Counted from the stretch's first letter, positions 7,934 through 18,234 are shown. The stretch: 64,000 nt of DNA from Streptomyces seoulensis (GCA_013364255.1 CP054936.1:3130853-3194852); one strand, 5' to 3'. Notes: generated by a model from the sequence alone, not told the origin. Program-made: numbers and translations.

Positions 7934-8266
7934 TCAGACGTTGAACCCCAGCGCCCGCAGCTGCTCGCGGCCGTCGTCGGTGATCTTGTCGGGGCCCCAC
8001 GGGGGCATCCAGACCCAGTTGATGCGCAGTTCGTTGACGAGGCCGTCCGTGGCGGACTTGGCCTGGTCCTCGATGACGTCGGTGAGCGGGCAGGCCGCGG
8101 ACGTCAGGGTCATGTCGACGGTCGCGATGTTGGCGTCGTCGACGTGGATGCCGTAGATCAGGCCCAGGTTGACGACGTCGATGCCCAGTTCGGGGTCGAC
8201 GACGTCCATCAGGGCCTCGCGGAGTTCCTCCTCCGAGGCCGGCTTCATCTCCACGGTCTCGCTCAT
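7934..8266 (-). CDS. SufT-like metal-sulfur cluster assembly protein (MIP18/DUF59)
   Basis: 110 residues of the MIP18/PaaD/SufT fold. Visible features are the early segment VVDPELGIDVVNLGLIYGI, a conserved TSAACPLT with the family Cys, and a C-terminal WMPPWGPDKIT. Such proteins help mature iron-sulfur proteins or transfer clusters. It is the last gene of the suf operon; its ATG (8266) overlaps the sufU stop by 4 bases. There is no paa cluster nearby, so a Suf role is favoured over phenylacetate metabolism. Confidence 0.9.
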   Translation of the reverse strand: MSETVEMKPASEEELREALMDVVDPELGIDVVNLGLIYGIHVDDANIATVDMTLTSAACPLTDVIEDQAKSATDGLVNELRINWVWMPPWGPDKITDDGREQLRALGFNV

Positions 8267-8730
8267 GCGGTCTTCCTTTCGGCTTCGGCGCCGTCCAGCG
8301 CCTGGGCCGTCGCGTCCTTCCAGGCCATCCAGCTCAGCAGGGCGCACTTGACCCGGGCCGGATACTTGGACACCCCGGCGAACGCCACCGCGTCCTCCAG
8401 GACCTCCTCCATCGCGTCGTCGGGCTCGATCTTCCCCTTGGACTGCATCAGCTCCAGGAAGGTCTCCTGGATCTTCTGCGCGTCGGCGAGTTCCCGGCCG
8501 ACCAGGAGTTCGTTGAGCACGGACGCCGAGGCCTGGCTGATGGAGCAGCCCTGGCCCTCGTACGAGACATCCTCGATCTTCGTGCCGTCGTACTTCACGC
8601 GCAGGGTGATCTCGTCGCCGCACGTCGGGTTGACGTGGTGCACCTCGGCGTCGCCGTCCCGGAGACCACGCCCGTGCGGGTGCTTGTAGTGGTCCAGGAT
8701 GACTTCCTGGTACATGGAGTCCAGCTTCAT
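8263..8730 (-). CDS. sufU: Iron-sulfur cluster assembly protein SufU
   Basis: 155 residues of the IscU/SufU family, SufU branch. The three conserved Cys are visible in PTCGDE, GQGCSIS and RVKCALLSW. In Gram-positives SufU is a zinc-dependent sulfurtransferase partner that accepts persulfide sulfur from SufS. The start is ATG at 8730, 21 bp after sufS; the stop overlaps the sufT-like start. Confidence 0.95.
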   Translation of the reverse strand: MKLDSMYQEVILDHYKHPHGRGLRDGDAEVHHVNPTCGDEITLRVKYDGTKIEDVSYEGQGCSISQASASVLNELLVGRELADAQKIQETFLELMQSKGKIEPDDAMEEVLEDAVAFAGVSKYPARVKCALLSWMAWKDATAQALDGAEAERKTA

Positions 8731-8751
8731 GCGATCGCTCGTCCCGTCCCG

Positions 8752-10004
8752 TCAGCCGAAGAAGTTCCGTACGTGCTCCAGGCCGTCGACCAGGGCGTCG
8801 ATCTCGGCCGGCGTGGAGTACAGATAGAACGACGCTCGCGTGGTCGCAGGAATTCCGTAGCGCAGGCAGACCGGCCGGGCGCAGTGGTGGCCGACGCGCA
8901 CCGCGATGCCCTGCTCGTCGAGGACCTGGCCCACGTCGTGCGGGTGGATGTCGCCCAGCGTGAAGGAGATCGCCGCGCCCCGGTCCTCGGCCGTCGTCGG
9001 GCCGATGATCCTGAGGTCCGGGACCTGGGTGAGCCGCTTGACCGCGTACTCGGTCAGCGCGTGCTCGTGGGCGAGGATCTTGTCCATGCCGATCGAGTTC
9101 AGATAGTCGATCGCCGCGCCGAGGCCGACCGCCTGCGCGATCGGCGGGGTGCCCGCCTCGAACTTGTGCGGCGCGGGGGCGTACGTCGAGGAGTGCATCG
9201 AGACGGTCTCGATCATCTCGCCGCCGCCGAGGAACGGCGGCAGGTCCTCCAGCAGCTCCTGGCGGCCCCAGAGCACGCCGATGCCGGTCGGGCCGCACAT
9301 CTTGTGGCCGGTGAAGGCCACGAAGTCGGCCTGGAGGGCCTGTACGTCCAGCGGCATGTGCGGGGCGGCCTGGGAGGCGTCCACGCAGACCAGGGCGCCG
9401 ACCTCCTGGGCGCGGCGGACTATCGCCTCGACCGGGTTGAGGGTGCCGAGGATGTTGGAGACCAGCACGAAGGAGACGATCTTCGTCTTCTCGGTGATGA
9501 CCTCCTCCAGGTTGGACAGGTCGAGCCGGCCGTCGTCGGTGAGGCCGAACCACTTCAGCTTCGCGCCCGTGCGCTGCGCCAGCAGCTGCCACGGCACGAT
9601 GTTGGAGTGGTGCTCCATCTCCGTGATGACGATCTCGGTGTCGTGGTCGACCCGGTAGGGCTCGTCGGCCCAGCCGAGCATGTTCGCCACGAGGTTGAGC
9701 GACTCGGAGGCGTTCTTGGTGAAGATCACCTCGTCGCGGCTCGGCGCGTTGATGAACGCGGCGACCTTGTCGCGCGCGCCCTCGTACAGCGCCGTGGCCT
9801 CCTCGGCCAGCACGTGCACGCCCCGGTGGACGTTGGCGTTGTGCTGCTCGTAGTACTCGTCCAGGACGTCGATGACCTGGCGCGGAGTCTGCGAGGTCGC
9901 CGCGTTGTCGAGGTAGACGAGCTTCCTCCCGTCGTGGACCACGCGGTCCAGGATCGGGAAGTCCTTGCGGATCGCCTCGGTGTCGAGGAGGCCCGGCAGC
10001 TGTG

Positions 10005-10008
<4 letters not shown>
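8752..10008 (-). CDS. sufS: Cysteine desulfurase SufS
   Basis: 418 residues, a class V PLP aminotransferase-fold enzyme that takes sulfur from cysteine for cluster assembly. The PLP-binding Lys is in TGHKMCGPTG (Lys236) and the catalytic Cys in VRVGHHCARP (Cys376), the group II (SufS) signature. The substrate/PLP His pair EMEHHSN lies near residue 133. The ATG at 10008 overlaps the sufC stop by 4 bases. Confidence 0.96.
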
Positions 10009-10796
<788 letters not shown>

Positions 10797-10803
10797 GGGT
10801 GCC

Positions 10804-11127
10804 TCAGGACTCCTGGGAGAGGGAGACGAGCACGTCGTCCCCTTCGATCTTTACGGGGTAAACGGGGACGGGACGCGTCGCCGGAAGACTGTCGGGCTTG
10901 CCGGAGCGGAGGTCGAAGCGCGAGCCGTGCAGCCAGCACTCGATGTGGCAGTCGTCGACCTCGCCCTCGGCCAGCGAGACGTTCGCGTGCGAGCAGATGT
11001 CGTATATCGCGAACACCTCGCCCTCGGTGTGCACCACGGACAGGGGCGTGCCGTCGAGTTCCACCCGCTTGGGGGTGTCCTCCTCCAGCTCGCTCAGACC
11101 GCAGACGCGGACAAAGGCACCGCTCAT
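10804..11127 (-). CDS. Rieske-type [2Fe-2S] ferredoxin of the suf operon
   Basis: 107 residues of the non-heme dioxygenase ferredoxin type. Cluster ligands are visible as CSHAN (Cys-x-His) and CWLHGS (Cys-x-x-His), with the usual spacing of about 16 residues between. It probably supplies electrons to Suf assembly, since no dioxygenase gene is nearby; that role is inferred from position. The ATG at 11127 overlaps the sufD stop by 4 bases. Confidence 0.93.
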   Translation of the reverse strand: MSGAFVRVCGLSELEEDTPKRVELDGTPLSVVHTEGEVFAIYDICSHANVSLAEGEVDDCHIECWLHGSRFDLRSGKPDSLPATRPVPVYPVKIEGDDVLVSLSQES

Positions 11128-12344
11128 GCGACGGACGCCTCCAGCTCCTCCTCGATCCTGGCGAGCAGGCGCTCCTCGATGTCCGTGACACCGATCTGCT
11201 GGACCAGTTCGGCGAAGAAGCCGCGGACCACGAGGCGGCGGGCCTCGTACTCCGGGATGCCGCGGGCCATCAGGTAGAAGAGCTGCTCGTCGTCGAAGCG
11301 GCCGGTGGCGGAGGCGTGGCCGGCGCCGACGATCTCGCCGGTCTCGATCTCCAGGTTCGGCACGGAGTCGACCCGGGAACCGTCGGTCAGCACCAGGTTG
11401 CGGTTCATCTCGTAGGTGTCGGTGCCCTCGGCGACGGCCTCGATGAGGACGTCGCCGATCCACACGGCGTGCGCCTCGTCGCCCTGGAGGGCGCCCTTGT
11501 AGATCACGTTCGACTTGCAGTGCGGCGCGTTGTGGTCGACGAAGAGGCGGTGCTCCTGGTGCTGGCCGGCGTCCGTGAAGTAGAGGCCGAACATCTCGAC
11601 CTCGCCGCCGGTGCCCGCGTACGTCACCCGCGGGTGCAGCCGGACCAGGTCGCCGCCGAAGGTGACGACGACGGACTTCAGGGAGGCGTCGCGGCCGATC
11701 AGGGCGTTGTGCTGGCCCACGTGGACGGCCTTGTCGTCCCAGTCCTGGACGGAGACGACGGTCAGCTTGGCGCCGTCGCCGATCAGGTAGTCGACGTTGG
11801 CGGCGAGGACCGCGTCACCGGTGTGGTCGATGACGACGACGGCCTCGGCGAAGGCCTCCAGCTCGATGACCTGGTGGCCGTAGGCGGTGCCGCCGTCGCC
11901 GTGCACGGCGATGCGGATCGGCTCGGTGAGGACGGTCTCCTTGGGGACGGTCACGACCGAGGCCTGCTCGAAGGCGGAGTAGGCCTGGGCGGCGACGCGG
12001 TCCACCGGGGCGCCGGCCCGGCCGAGCCGGGCGTCGTCGCGGCCGACGCTCTCCACGCGCACGCCCTCGGGGGCCTGGACGGCGACCTTCACGCCGCCGG
12101 TGGCGGTCGCGGTGCCGTCGTGCAGACCGCGCAGCCGCTCCAGCGGGGTGAAGCGCCACTCCTCCTCGCGGCCGTGCGGGACCGGGAAGTCGGCCACGTC
12201 GAACGAGGGGGGCGCGCTCATGCGCGTGGCGACGGTCGACTCGGCGGCCACCGCGATCTGTCCGGCGGTGGTGGAGCCCACCGGTGGGGGCGCCCCCTGT
12301 GCGCGCGAAGTCGAGGACTGGGGGGAGTTCTGAGCCTCAGCCAT
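11124..12344 (-). CDS. sufD: Fe-S assembly scaffold protein SufD
   Basis: 406 residues of the SufB/SufD family. The beta-helix core has HREEEWRFTPL-like N-terminal and GEIVGAGHASATGRFDDEQL C-terminal signatures, the latter with the conserved His. It partners SufB and SufC. The first 40 residues form a low-complexity Ser/Gln/Ala leader longer than I expect for the family. The start is ATG at 12344. Confidence 0.95.
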   Translation of the reverse strand: MAEAQNSPQSSTSRAQGAPPPVGSTTAGQIAVAAESTVATRMSAPPSFDVADFPVPHGREEEWRFTPLERLRGLHDGTATATGGVKVAVQAPEGVRVESVGRDDARLGRAGAPVDRVAAQAYSAFEQASVVTVPKETVLTEPIRIAVHGDGGTAYGHQVIELEAFAEAVVVIDHTGDAVLAANVDYLIGDGAKLTVVSVQDWDDKAVHVGQHNALIGRDASLKSVVVTFGGDLVRLHPRVTYAGTGGEVEMFGLYFTDAGQHQEHRLFVDHNAPHCKSNVIYKGALQGDEAHAVWIGDVLIEAVAEGTDTYEMNRNLVLTDGSRVDSVPNLEIETGEIVGAGHASATGRFDDEQLFYLMARGIPEYEARRLVVRGFFAELVQQIGVTDIEERLLARIEEELEASVA

Positions 12345-12407
12345 GGCTGTCGGTCTGCTCTCTTTCCTGCGTGGTGGTTCGCTGGCTGTTCCGGAAGGGG
12401 GCGGCGG

Positions 12408-13829
12408 TCAGCCGACCGCGCCTTCCATCTGCAGCTCGATCAGCCGGTTGAGCTCCAGGGCGTACTCCATGGGGAGTTCCTTGGCGATCGGCTCGACGAA
12501 GCCGCGCACGATCATCGCCATTGCCTCGAACTCGGACAGACCGCGGCTCATCAGGTAGAAGAGCTGGTCCTCGGAGACCTTGGAGACGGTCGCCTCGTGG
12601 CCCATGGACACGTCGTCCTCGCGGACGTCCACGTAGGGGTAGGTGTCGGAGCGGGAGATGGTGTCGACGAGCAGCGCGTCGCACAGCACGTTGGACTTGG
12701 AGCCCGGGGCGCCCTCGCCGATCTCGACCAGGCCGCGGTAGGAGGTGCGGCCGCCGCCGCGCGCCACCGACTTGGAGACGATGTTGGAGGAGGTGTTGGG
12801 CGCCATGTGGACCATCTTGGAACCGGCGTCCTGGTGCTGGCCCTCGCCCGCGAAGGCGATGGACAGGGTCTCGCCCTTGGCGTGCTCGCCCATCAGGTAG
12901 ACGGCCGGGTACTTCATCGTCACCTTGGAGCCGATGTTGCCGTCGATCCACTCCATGGTCGCGCCCTCGTACGCCACGGCGCGCTTGGTGACCAGGTTGT
13001 AGACGTTGTTCGACCAGTTCTGGATGGTCGTGTAACGGCAGCGGGCGTTCTTCTTGACGATGATCTCGACGACCGCGCTGTGCAGCGAGTCCGACTTGTA
13101 GATCGGCGCGGTGCAGCCCTCGACGTAGTGCACGTAGGCGCCCTCGTCGACGATGATCAGGGTCCGCTCGAACTGGCCCATGTTCTCCGTGTTGATACGG
13201 AAGTAGGCCTGGAGCGGGATCTCGACGTGCACGCCCTTCGGCACGTAGATGAAGGAGCCGCCCGACCACACCGCGCTGTTCAGCGACGCGAACTTGTTGT
13301 CGCCGACCGGGATGACCGTGCCGAAGTACTCCTTGAAGAGCTCCGGGTGCTGCTTCAGGGCGGTGTCGGTGTCCAGGAAGATGACGCCCTGCTCCTCCAG
13401 GTCCTCGCGGATTTGGTGGTAGACGACCTCCGACTCGTACTGGGCGGCGACGCCGGCGACCAGGCGCTGCTTCTCTGCCTCGGGGATGCCCAGCTTGTCG
13501 TAGGTGTTCTTGATGTCCTCGGGCAGGTCCTCCCAGGACTCCGCTTGCTTCTCCGTGGAGCGCACGAAGTACTTGATGTTGTCGAAGTCGATGCCCGACA
13601 GGTCCGAGCCCCAGTTCGGCATGGGCTTCTTCTCGAACAGGCGCAGGCCCTTGAGGCGGAGCTTGGTCATCCACTCCGGCTCGCTCTTCTTGGCGGAGAT
13701 GTCCCGGACGACGTCCTCGTTCAGACCGCGCTTCGCCGAGGCGCCGGCCGCGTCGGAGTCGGCCCAGCCGTATTCGTACTTGCCCAGACCCTCGAGTTCG
13801 GGGTGAGCAGTCTCCGTGGGGAGAGTCAT
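12408..13829 (-). CDS. sufB: Fe-S assembly scaffold protein SufB
   Basis: 473 residues, the standard SufB length. It is the main scaffold on which clusters are assembled in SufBC2D. Family segments include [40 protein letters not shown], a C-terminal [20 protein letters not shown] and the assembly Cys region [16 protein letters not shown]. The ATG at 13829 overlaps the sufR stop by 4 bases; 63 bp separate it from sufD. Confidence 0.97.
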   Translation of the reverse strand: MTLPTETAHPELEGLGKYEYGWADSDAAGASAKRGLNEDVVRDISAKKSEPEWMTKLRLKGLRLFEKKPMPNWGSDLSGIDFDNIKYFVRSTEKQAESWEDLPEDIKNTYDKLGIPEAEKQRLVAGVAAQYESEVVYHQIREDLEEQGVIFLDTDTALKQHPELFKEYFGTVIPVGDNKFASLNSAVWSGGSFIYVPKGVHVEIPLQAYFRINTENMGQFERTLIIVDEGAYVHYVEGCTAPIYKSDSLHSAVVEIIVKKNARCRYTTIQNWSNNVYNLVTKRAVAYEGATMEWIDGNIGSKVTMKYPAVYLMGEHAKGETLSIAFAGEGQHQDAGSKMVHMAPNTSSNIVSKSVARGGGRTSYRGLVEIGEGAPGSKSNVLCDALLVDTISRSDTYPYVDVREDDVSMGHEATVSKVSEDQLFYLMSRGLSEFEAMAMIVRGFVEPIAKELPMEYALELNRLIELQMEGAVG

Positions 13830-14569
13830 GCGGGGTTCCTCCCGGCCGTGCTAGCAGATGCGTCAGTGGAAATCTGGGGGATGAACGTCGTGCAGACGCC
13901 GTCGCCGTGCGCGATGGTCGCCAGCCGCTGGACGTGGGTACCCAGCAGCTCCGCGAAGATCTCGGTCTCCGCCTCGCAGAGCTGCGGGAACTGTTCCGCG
14001 ACGTGGGCCACCGGGCAGTGGTGCTGGCAGAGCTGCTCACCCTTGTGCGGGAGGGGCGCGCTGCGCGCCGTAGCAGCGTACCCGTCGGCGCTCAGGGCCT
14101 TGGCCAGCGCTCCGGTGCGCTCGTCGGGGCCGGCCGCCTCGATCGCCCTGCGGTAGGCGCGCGCCTGTGCGGCGATGCGGGCCCGGGCGAAGGCGGCGAC
14201 CGCCTCCTGGCCGCCCTCCCGCTCGGCGATCCAGCGCAGCGCGTCCGCGGCGAGCTTGTCGTAGGACTGGTCGAAGGCGTCGCGGCCGCAGTCGGTGAGC
14301 GCGAAGACCTTCGCGGGCCGGCCGCGCGTCCGCGCCCCGTACACCCGCCGCTCGCGCGCCTCGACGACGTCGTCGGCGAGCAGGGCGTCCAGATGGCGCC
14401 GCACGGCGGCCTGGGTGAGCCCCAGGCGTCCGGCCAGTTCGGCGACGGTCGACGGGCCGTGGTCCAGGATGGACCGCGCGACCCGGTTGCGCGTCGAGCG
14501 CTCACCGGTCGCCAGCTCCTCCTGCGGGGTCCCCGTGGGGGTCTCCCGAGCCTCGTCGACGTTTTTCAC
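13826..14569 (-). CDS. sufR: Fe-S-sensing repressor SufR
   Basis: 247 residues from GTG 14569. It has an N-terminal winged helix (about residues 25-95; [20 protein letters not shown]) and C-terminal cysteines for a cluster (CQHHC at about 181-185, and Cys198). Family knowledge: holo-SufR represses the suf operon and loses DNA binding when its cluster is damaged. The GTG start is preferred over the upstream ATG at 14641 because a CAAC-N6-GTTG operator and a -10 sequence lie immediately upstream. Transcription would start at or next to the GTG, making the message leaderless. Confidence 0.92.
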   Translation of the reverse strand: MKNVDEARETPTGTPQEELATGERSTRNRVARSILDHGPSTVAELAGRLGLTQAAVRRHLDALLADDVVEARERRVYGARTRGRPAKVFALTDCGRDAFDQSYDKLAADALRWIAEREGGQEAVAAFARARIAAQARAYRRAIEAAGPDERTGALAKALSADGYAATARSAPLPHKGEQLCQHHCPVAHVAEQFPQLCEAETEIFAELLGTHVQRLATIAHGDGVCTTFIPQISTDASASTAGRNPA

Positions 14570-14582
14570 AACGCCATTGTTG
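14569..14582 (-). promoter_or_regulatory. SufR operator, CAAC-N6-GTTG
   Basis: The palindrome CAAC-GCCATT-GTTG overlaps the proposed -10 and the first base of sufR. The CAAC-N6-GTTG form is the one I recall as reported for Streptomyces SufR, so autorepression of the operon is the natural reading. Confidence 0.75.
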
Positions 14583-14605
14583 CGTAATTCCTCGGGGCCT
14601 GACAA
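14576..14605 (-). promoter_or_regulatory. suf operon promoter
   Basis: Minus-strand -35 TTGTCA (14605-14600), 18-nt spacer, -10 AACAAT (14581-14576). The expected start of transcription is about 14569-14570, the sufR GTG itself. Confidence 0.55.
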
Positions 14606-14641
14606 GCGGCCTTGATCCACCCGGGTGGTGCCCTGCATCAC

Positions 14642-14660
14642 TTAGGTTCACCTAACCTGA
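14642..14660. promoter_or_regulatory. Iron box (DmdR1/IdeR/DtxR-type site)
   Basis: TTAGGTTCACCTAACCTGA matches 16 of 19 positions of the actinobacterial iron box TTAGGTTAGSCTAACCTAA, including both 7-bp half-sites. It lies about 73 bp upstream of the proposed suf start and 162 bp upstream of the divergent ABC gene. The distance to suf suggests an activator or long-range role, or service of the divergent gene. Confidence 0.7.
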
Positions 14661-14821
14661 CCTGCGGAAACGATCTTTGATCGATCAACCGGGGCGCCGT
14701 CCGGGCAGGTCGGCTCCCCTCCACGCGTGCCTCCCGGCGCACCAGAAGGCGGCCGGAGCGTAAAACGACTCACGCCACCCGGGGGTCCGGGCCGTGCGGC
14801 GCGAACCTAGACTCTGGAGCC

Positions 14822-15754
14822 ATGCGAAGTGAGCCCGTGGTCCCCGTGGTCCACGTACAGGCCCTGGTGAAGCGGTACGGCGCGAAGACCGCGGTGGACG
14901 GCCTCGACCTGGTGGCCCGGGCGGGTGTGACCGCCGTGCTCGGTCCCAACGGCGCCGGCAAGACGACGACGGTCGAGACCTGCGAGGGGTACCGGAAGCC
15001 GGACGCCGGCACGGTGCGCGTCCTGGGGCTCGACCCCGTACGGCAGTCGGCCGAGCTGCGGCCGCGGATCGGCGTGATGCTCCAGTCCGGAGGCGTGTAC
15101 TCGGGCGCGCGGGCCGACGAGATGCTGCGGCACGTCGCCAAGCTGCACGCCCACCCGCTGGACGTGGACGCCCTGATCGAACGGCTCGGGCTCGGCGGCT
15201 GCGGCCGCACCTCCTACCGCCGGCTCTCCGGCGGCCAGCAGCAGCGCCTCGCGCTCGCCATGGCCGTGGTCGGCCGGCCCGAGCTGGTCTTCCTCGACGA
15301 GCCCACCGCCGGCCTCGACCCGCAGGCCCGCCGGGCCACCTGGGACCTGGTGCGCGACCTGCGCGCCGACGGCGTCTCCGTGATCCTGACCACGCACTAC
15401 ATGGAGGAGGCCGAGCAGCTCGCCGACGACGTCGCGATCCTCGACGCGGGCCGGGTCGTCGTCCAGGGCACCCCCGAGGAGCTGTGCCGCGGCGGCGCGG
15501 AGAACACCCTGCGCTTCACCGGCCGTCCCGGCCTCGACGTCGCCTCGCTGCTCAAGGCGCTGCCCGCCGACTCCTCGGCCGCCGAGCTGACCCCCGGCTC
15601 CTACCGGGTCGTCGGCGAGATCGACCCGCAGCTGCTCGCGACGGTCACCTCCTGGTGCGCCCAGCACGGGGTGATGCCCGACCGGATCTCGGTGGAGCGG
15701 CACACTCTGGAGGACGTCTTCCTCGAACTGACCGGCAAGGAGCTGCGCTCGTGA
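14822..15754 (+). CDS. ABC transporter ATP-binding protein
   Basis: 310 residues, a DrrA/CcmA-type ATPase of ABC-2 exporters. Walker A GPNGAGKTTTVE (about residues 42-53), signature LSGGQQQRLALA and Walker B LVFLDEPTAGLDPQ are all intact, followed by a C-terminal domain of about 90 residues. TAGACT (14808-14813) sits 8 nt before the ATG, so a leaderless message is possible. It overlaps its permease by 4 bases. Substrate unknown; it is divergent from sufR and next to ctaA. Confidence 0.93.
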   Translation: MRSEPVVPVVHVQALVKRYGAKTAVDGLDLVARAGVTAVLGPNGAGKTTTVETCEGYRKPDAGTVRVLGLDPVRQSAELRPRIGVMLQSGGVYSGARADEMLRHVAKLHAHPLDVDALIERLGLGGCGRTSYRRLSGGQQQRLALAMAVVGRPELVFLDEPTAGLDPQARRATWDLVRDLRADGVSVILTTHYMEEAEQLADDVAILDAGRVVVQGTPEELCRGGAENTLRFTGRPGLDVASLLKALPADSSAAELTPGSYRVVGEIDPQLLATVTSWCAQHGVMPDRISVERHTLEDVFLELTGKELRS

Positions 15755-16548
15755 CCCTCACCACCGGCACCGGTACCGGCGCCGCCACCGGCGCGTACGC
15801 CCCGCGGCCCGGCGCGGCCCCGCTGCCCCGCATGATCGCGGCGCAGGCGGCGCTGGAGACGAGGATGCTGCTGCGCAACGGCGAGCAGCTGCTGCTCACC
15901 GTCGTCATCCCCACCCTGCTGCTGGTGCTGTTCAGCTCGGTGGACATCGTGGACACCGGCGCGGGCGAGGCCGTGGACTTCCTCACCCCCGGCGTCCTGG
16001 CGCTGGCCGTGATGTCGACGGCGTTCACCGGACAGGCCATCGCCACCGGCTTCGAGCGGCGCTACGGCGTGCTGAAGCGGCTGGCCTCCTCGCCGCTGCC
16101 CCGCTGGGGCCTGATGGCCGCCAAGACGGCGTCGGTGCTGGTCACCGAGGTGCTCCAGGTCGTCCTGCTGACCGCGATCGCCTTCGCGCTCGGCTGGTCC
16201 CCGCACGGCGACCCCGTCACCGTGCTCGCGCTGCTGGTCCTCGGCACGGCCGCCTTCTCCGGGCTGGGGCTGCTGATGGCCGGCACCCTCAAGGCGGAGG
16301 CCACGCTGGCCGCCGCGAACCTGGTCTTCCTGCTGCTGCTGGTCGGCGGCGGGGTGATCGTGCCGCTGGACAAGTTCCCCCCGGGCACCCAGGACGTGCT
16401 GGGGCTGCTGCCCGTGTCGGCCCTGTCCGACGGGCTGCGCGACGTCCTCCAGCACGGCGCCGGGGTGCCCTGGGGCGACCTGGGGATCCTCGCCGGGTGG
16501 GCGGTCGTGGCGCTGGCGGCCGCCGGGAAGTTCTTCCGCTGGGAGTAG
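15751..16548 (+). CDS. ABC-2 type transporter permease
   Basis: 265 residues with about six membrane helices and an N-terminal low-complexity Thr/Gly/Ala leader. ABC-2 features include ERRYGVLKRLASSPLPR and VIVPLDKFPPGTQD near the last helices. The GTG at 15751 overlaps the ATPase stop. It forms an exporter with the preceding ATPase. Confidence 0.9.
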   Translation: MTLTTGTGTGAATGAYAPRPGAAPLPRMIAAQAALETRMLLRNGEQLLLTVVIPTLLLVLFSSVDIVDTGAGEAVDFLTPGVLALAVMSTAFTGQAIATGFERRYGVLKRLASSPLPRWGLMAAKTASVLVTEVLQVVLLTAIAFALGWSPHGDPVTVLALLVLGTAAFSGLGLLMAGTLKAEATLAAANLVFLLLLVGGGVIVPLDKFPPGTQDVLGLLPVSALSDGLRDVLQHGAGVPWGDLGILAGWAVVALAAAGKFFRWE

Positions 16549-16604
16549 GCCGTACGGGCGTGTGGCGGGACCCTCGTGAACGCGTGCACAAGCGGACGCC
16601 TACC

Positions 16605-17615
16605 ATGGGACGCGTGCCAAAGCTGACCCGCGCCGACGCCGTATCCGCAGCGCGCAACCCGCTCGCCTTCATCGCCGACCGCTGGACCCCGCACCCGCGG
16701 ACCGTCCAGCGGGCGGCCCTCGCCGCACTCGTCATGGCGATCGTCATCGTCGTGACCGGCGGCGCCGTCCGTCTGACCGGCTCGGGCCTCGGCTGCCCGA
16801 CCTGGCCGACCTGCACCGACGACTCGCTGACCACGACGCGGGCGATGGGCTTCCACGGCGTCATCGAGTTCGGCAACCGCATGCTGACGTACGTGCTGTG
16901 CGCGGCCGTCGGCTGGGCGATCATCGCCGCGCGCGCCGAGAAGCCGTGGCGGCGCGGTCTGACCCGGCTGGGCTGGCTCCAGTTCTGGATCGTCATGGGC
17001 AACGCGGTGCTCGGCGGCATCGTCGTCCTCGTCGGCCTGAACCCGTACACCGTCGCGGCGCACTTCCTGCTGTCCACGGCGCTGATCACGGTCGCCACGG
17101 TGATGTGGCAGCGCACCCGGGAGGGCGACGCCGAGCCGCGCCCGCTGGTGGGCAAGGCGGTGCAGCAACTGGTGTGGTTCCTGGTCGTGGCGAGCACGCT
17201 GCTGATCGCGGCGGGCACGGTGGTGACCGGCGCGGGGCCGCACGCGGGCGACTCCGCGGAGGTCGAGCGCATCCCGCTGGACTGGGAGACGGTCGCCAAG
17301 GCGCACGCGGTGCTGGCCTGGATCGTGGTGACGCTGACGTTCGCCCTGTGGTTCGTCCTCAAGGCCGTCGACGCGCCCAAGGGGCCGCTGGACCGGACGC
17401 GGGACCTGTTCGTCGTCCTGCTCCTCCAGGGCGTCATCGGCTACGTCCAGTACTTCACCCACCTGCCCGAGGCGATGGTCGCCGCGCACATGCTGGGCTC
17501 GTGCCTGATGTGGGTCGGGGTGCTGCGGGTGCTGCTGTCGCTGCGCGAGCGGCCCGCCGCCGGGGCGGCCGAGCTGCCGGATCCGTCCGCCGAGCCGGAG
17601 CTGGCCAAGGCCTGA
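16605..17615 (+). CDS. ctaA: Heme A synthase
   Basis: 336 residues with about eight membrane helices. It converts heme O to heme A for the aa3 cytochrome oxidase. The first extracytoplasmic loop has the GLGCPTWPTC Cys pair (Cys-x5-Cys) typical of Bacillus/actinobacterial CtaA; heme-ligand His lie in GFHGVIEFGNR, AAHFLL and later helices. The ATG at 16605 is taken as the start. The GTG at 16614 is an alternative, since TACCAT (16601-16606) would be a good -10 for a leaderless GTG. ctaB is nearby but convergent. Confidence 0.92.
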   Translation: MGRVPKLTRADAVSAARNPLAFIADRWTPHPRTVQRAALAALVMAIVIVVTGGAVRLTGSGLGCPTWPTCTDDSLTTTRAMGFHGVIEFGNRMLTYVLCAAVGWAIIAARAEKPWRRGLTRLGWLQFWIVMGNAVLGGIVVLVGLNPYTVAAHFLLSTALITVATVMWQRTREGDAEPRPLVGKAVQQLVWFLVVASTLLIAAGTVVTGAGPHAGDSAEVERIPLDWETVAKAHAVLAWIVVTLTFALWFVLKAVDAPKGPLDRTRDLFVVLLLQGVIGYVQYFTHLPEAMVAAHMLGSCLMWVGVLRVLLSLRERPAAGAAELPDPSAEPELAKA

Positions 17616-17665
17616 CGTCCGGGCCGGGCTCCGCTGTCCGGCCAAGGCGTGACGTCCGGGCCGGG
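17603..17665. repeat. 26-bp direct repeat spanning the ctaA stop
   Basis: GGCCAAGGCCTGACGTCCGG plus 6 more bases at 17603-17628 recurs with one mismatch at 17640-17665, a 37-bp period. The first copy includes the last codons and TGA of ctaA, indicating a local tandem duplication just past the gene. Confidence 0.9.
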
Positions 17666-17708
17666 TGCCTCGTCCAGCCGCCCGGCCACCGCCCCGCCGC
17701 CGCATGCC

Positions 17709-17749
17709 AGAGCGGCCGTCGGCTCACTCCGAGTCCGTACGGCCGCTCT
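17709..17749. terminator. Terminator between ctaA and the convergent gene
   Basis: An 11-bp perfect stem (AGAGCGGCCGT 17709-17719 with 17739-17749), 19-nt loop, followed by CTCGTAT. Confidence 0.65.
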
Positions 17750-17798
17750 CTCGTATCCGGTGTTATCGCTGCCGGGCAGCACCCGGCGCCGCGGCCGG

Positions 17799-18143
17799 TC
17801 AGCCGTTGCTCGGGCCGCCCAGCTGGAGTCCGGCCATCCGGGACCACTCGTACGGGCCGGTCTTCACCTTGGCCGCGAACTCCCCGTCGAAGGACTCGTG
17901 GACGGTGATCCCGGCCTTCAGCACCGCCTGCTCGGCGATCGCGTACGTGGGGGCCACGATGTCGCCCCAGGCGCCGTCCTCGCCCACCAGGACGATCCGG
18001 GCGCCGCGCTCCCCGATGTACGCGACCTGTCCCTCGGCTCCGCCGTGGGCCTTGGAGAACGAGCCGATGCGCTCGGCGAGGCGGGCCGCCTTGCGCTCGG
18101 CCTTCTGCTCGGCCTTCGGGTCAACCTGCTGCGTGTCTGCCAT
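17799..18143 (-). CDS. Conserved hypothetical protein (114 aa)
   Basis: A charged N-terminal helix (Lys/Arg/Glu/Ala-rich, about residues 8-32) is followed by a compact alpha/beta part with VAYIGERGARIVLVGEDGAW and a C-terminal Gly/Pro-rich end. There is no signal or membrane segment. It is not assigned to a known function. It sits between ctaA and ctaB, which may be historical rather than functional. Confidence 0.75.
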   Translation of the reverse strand: MADTQQVDPKAEQKAERKAARLAERIGSFSKAHGGAEGQVAYIGERGARIVLVGEDGAWGDIVAPTYAIAEQAVLKAGITVHESFDGEFAAKVKTGPYEWSRMAGLQLGGPSNG

Positions 18144-18176
18144 GGCTGGATGCTACCCAGCGGTAGCTCCAACGGC

Positions 18177-18218
18177 GACGGGCGGGGTGCGTGGCATGGA
18201 CCACGCACCCCGCCCGTC
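18177..18218. terminator. Terminator of ctaB
   Basis: An 18-bp perfect stem (18177-18194 with 18201-18218), 6-nt loop, 16 bp past the ctaB stop on the minus strand. Confidence 0.85.
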
Positions 18219-18234
18219 GGCAGGCATCAAGGGG

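Noticed and set aside
7934..9592. A single 552-codon minus-strand gene
   Set aside because: The last 110 codons are the real sufT-like gene; the rest is an out-of-frame reading of sufU and sufS.
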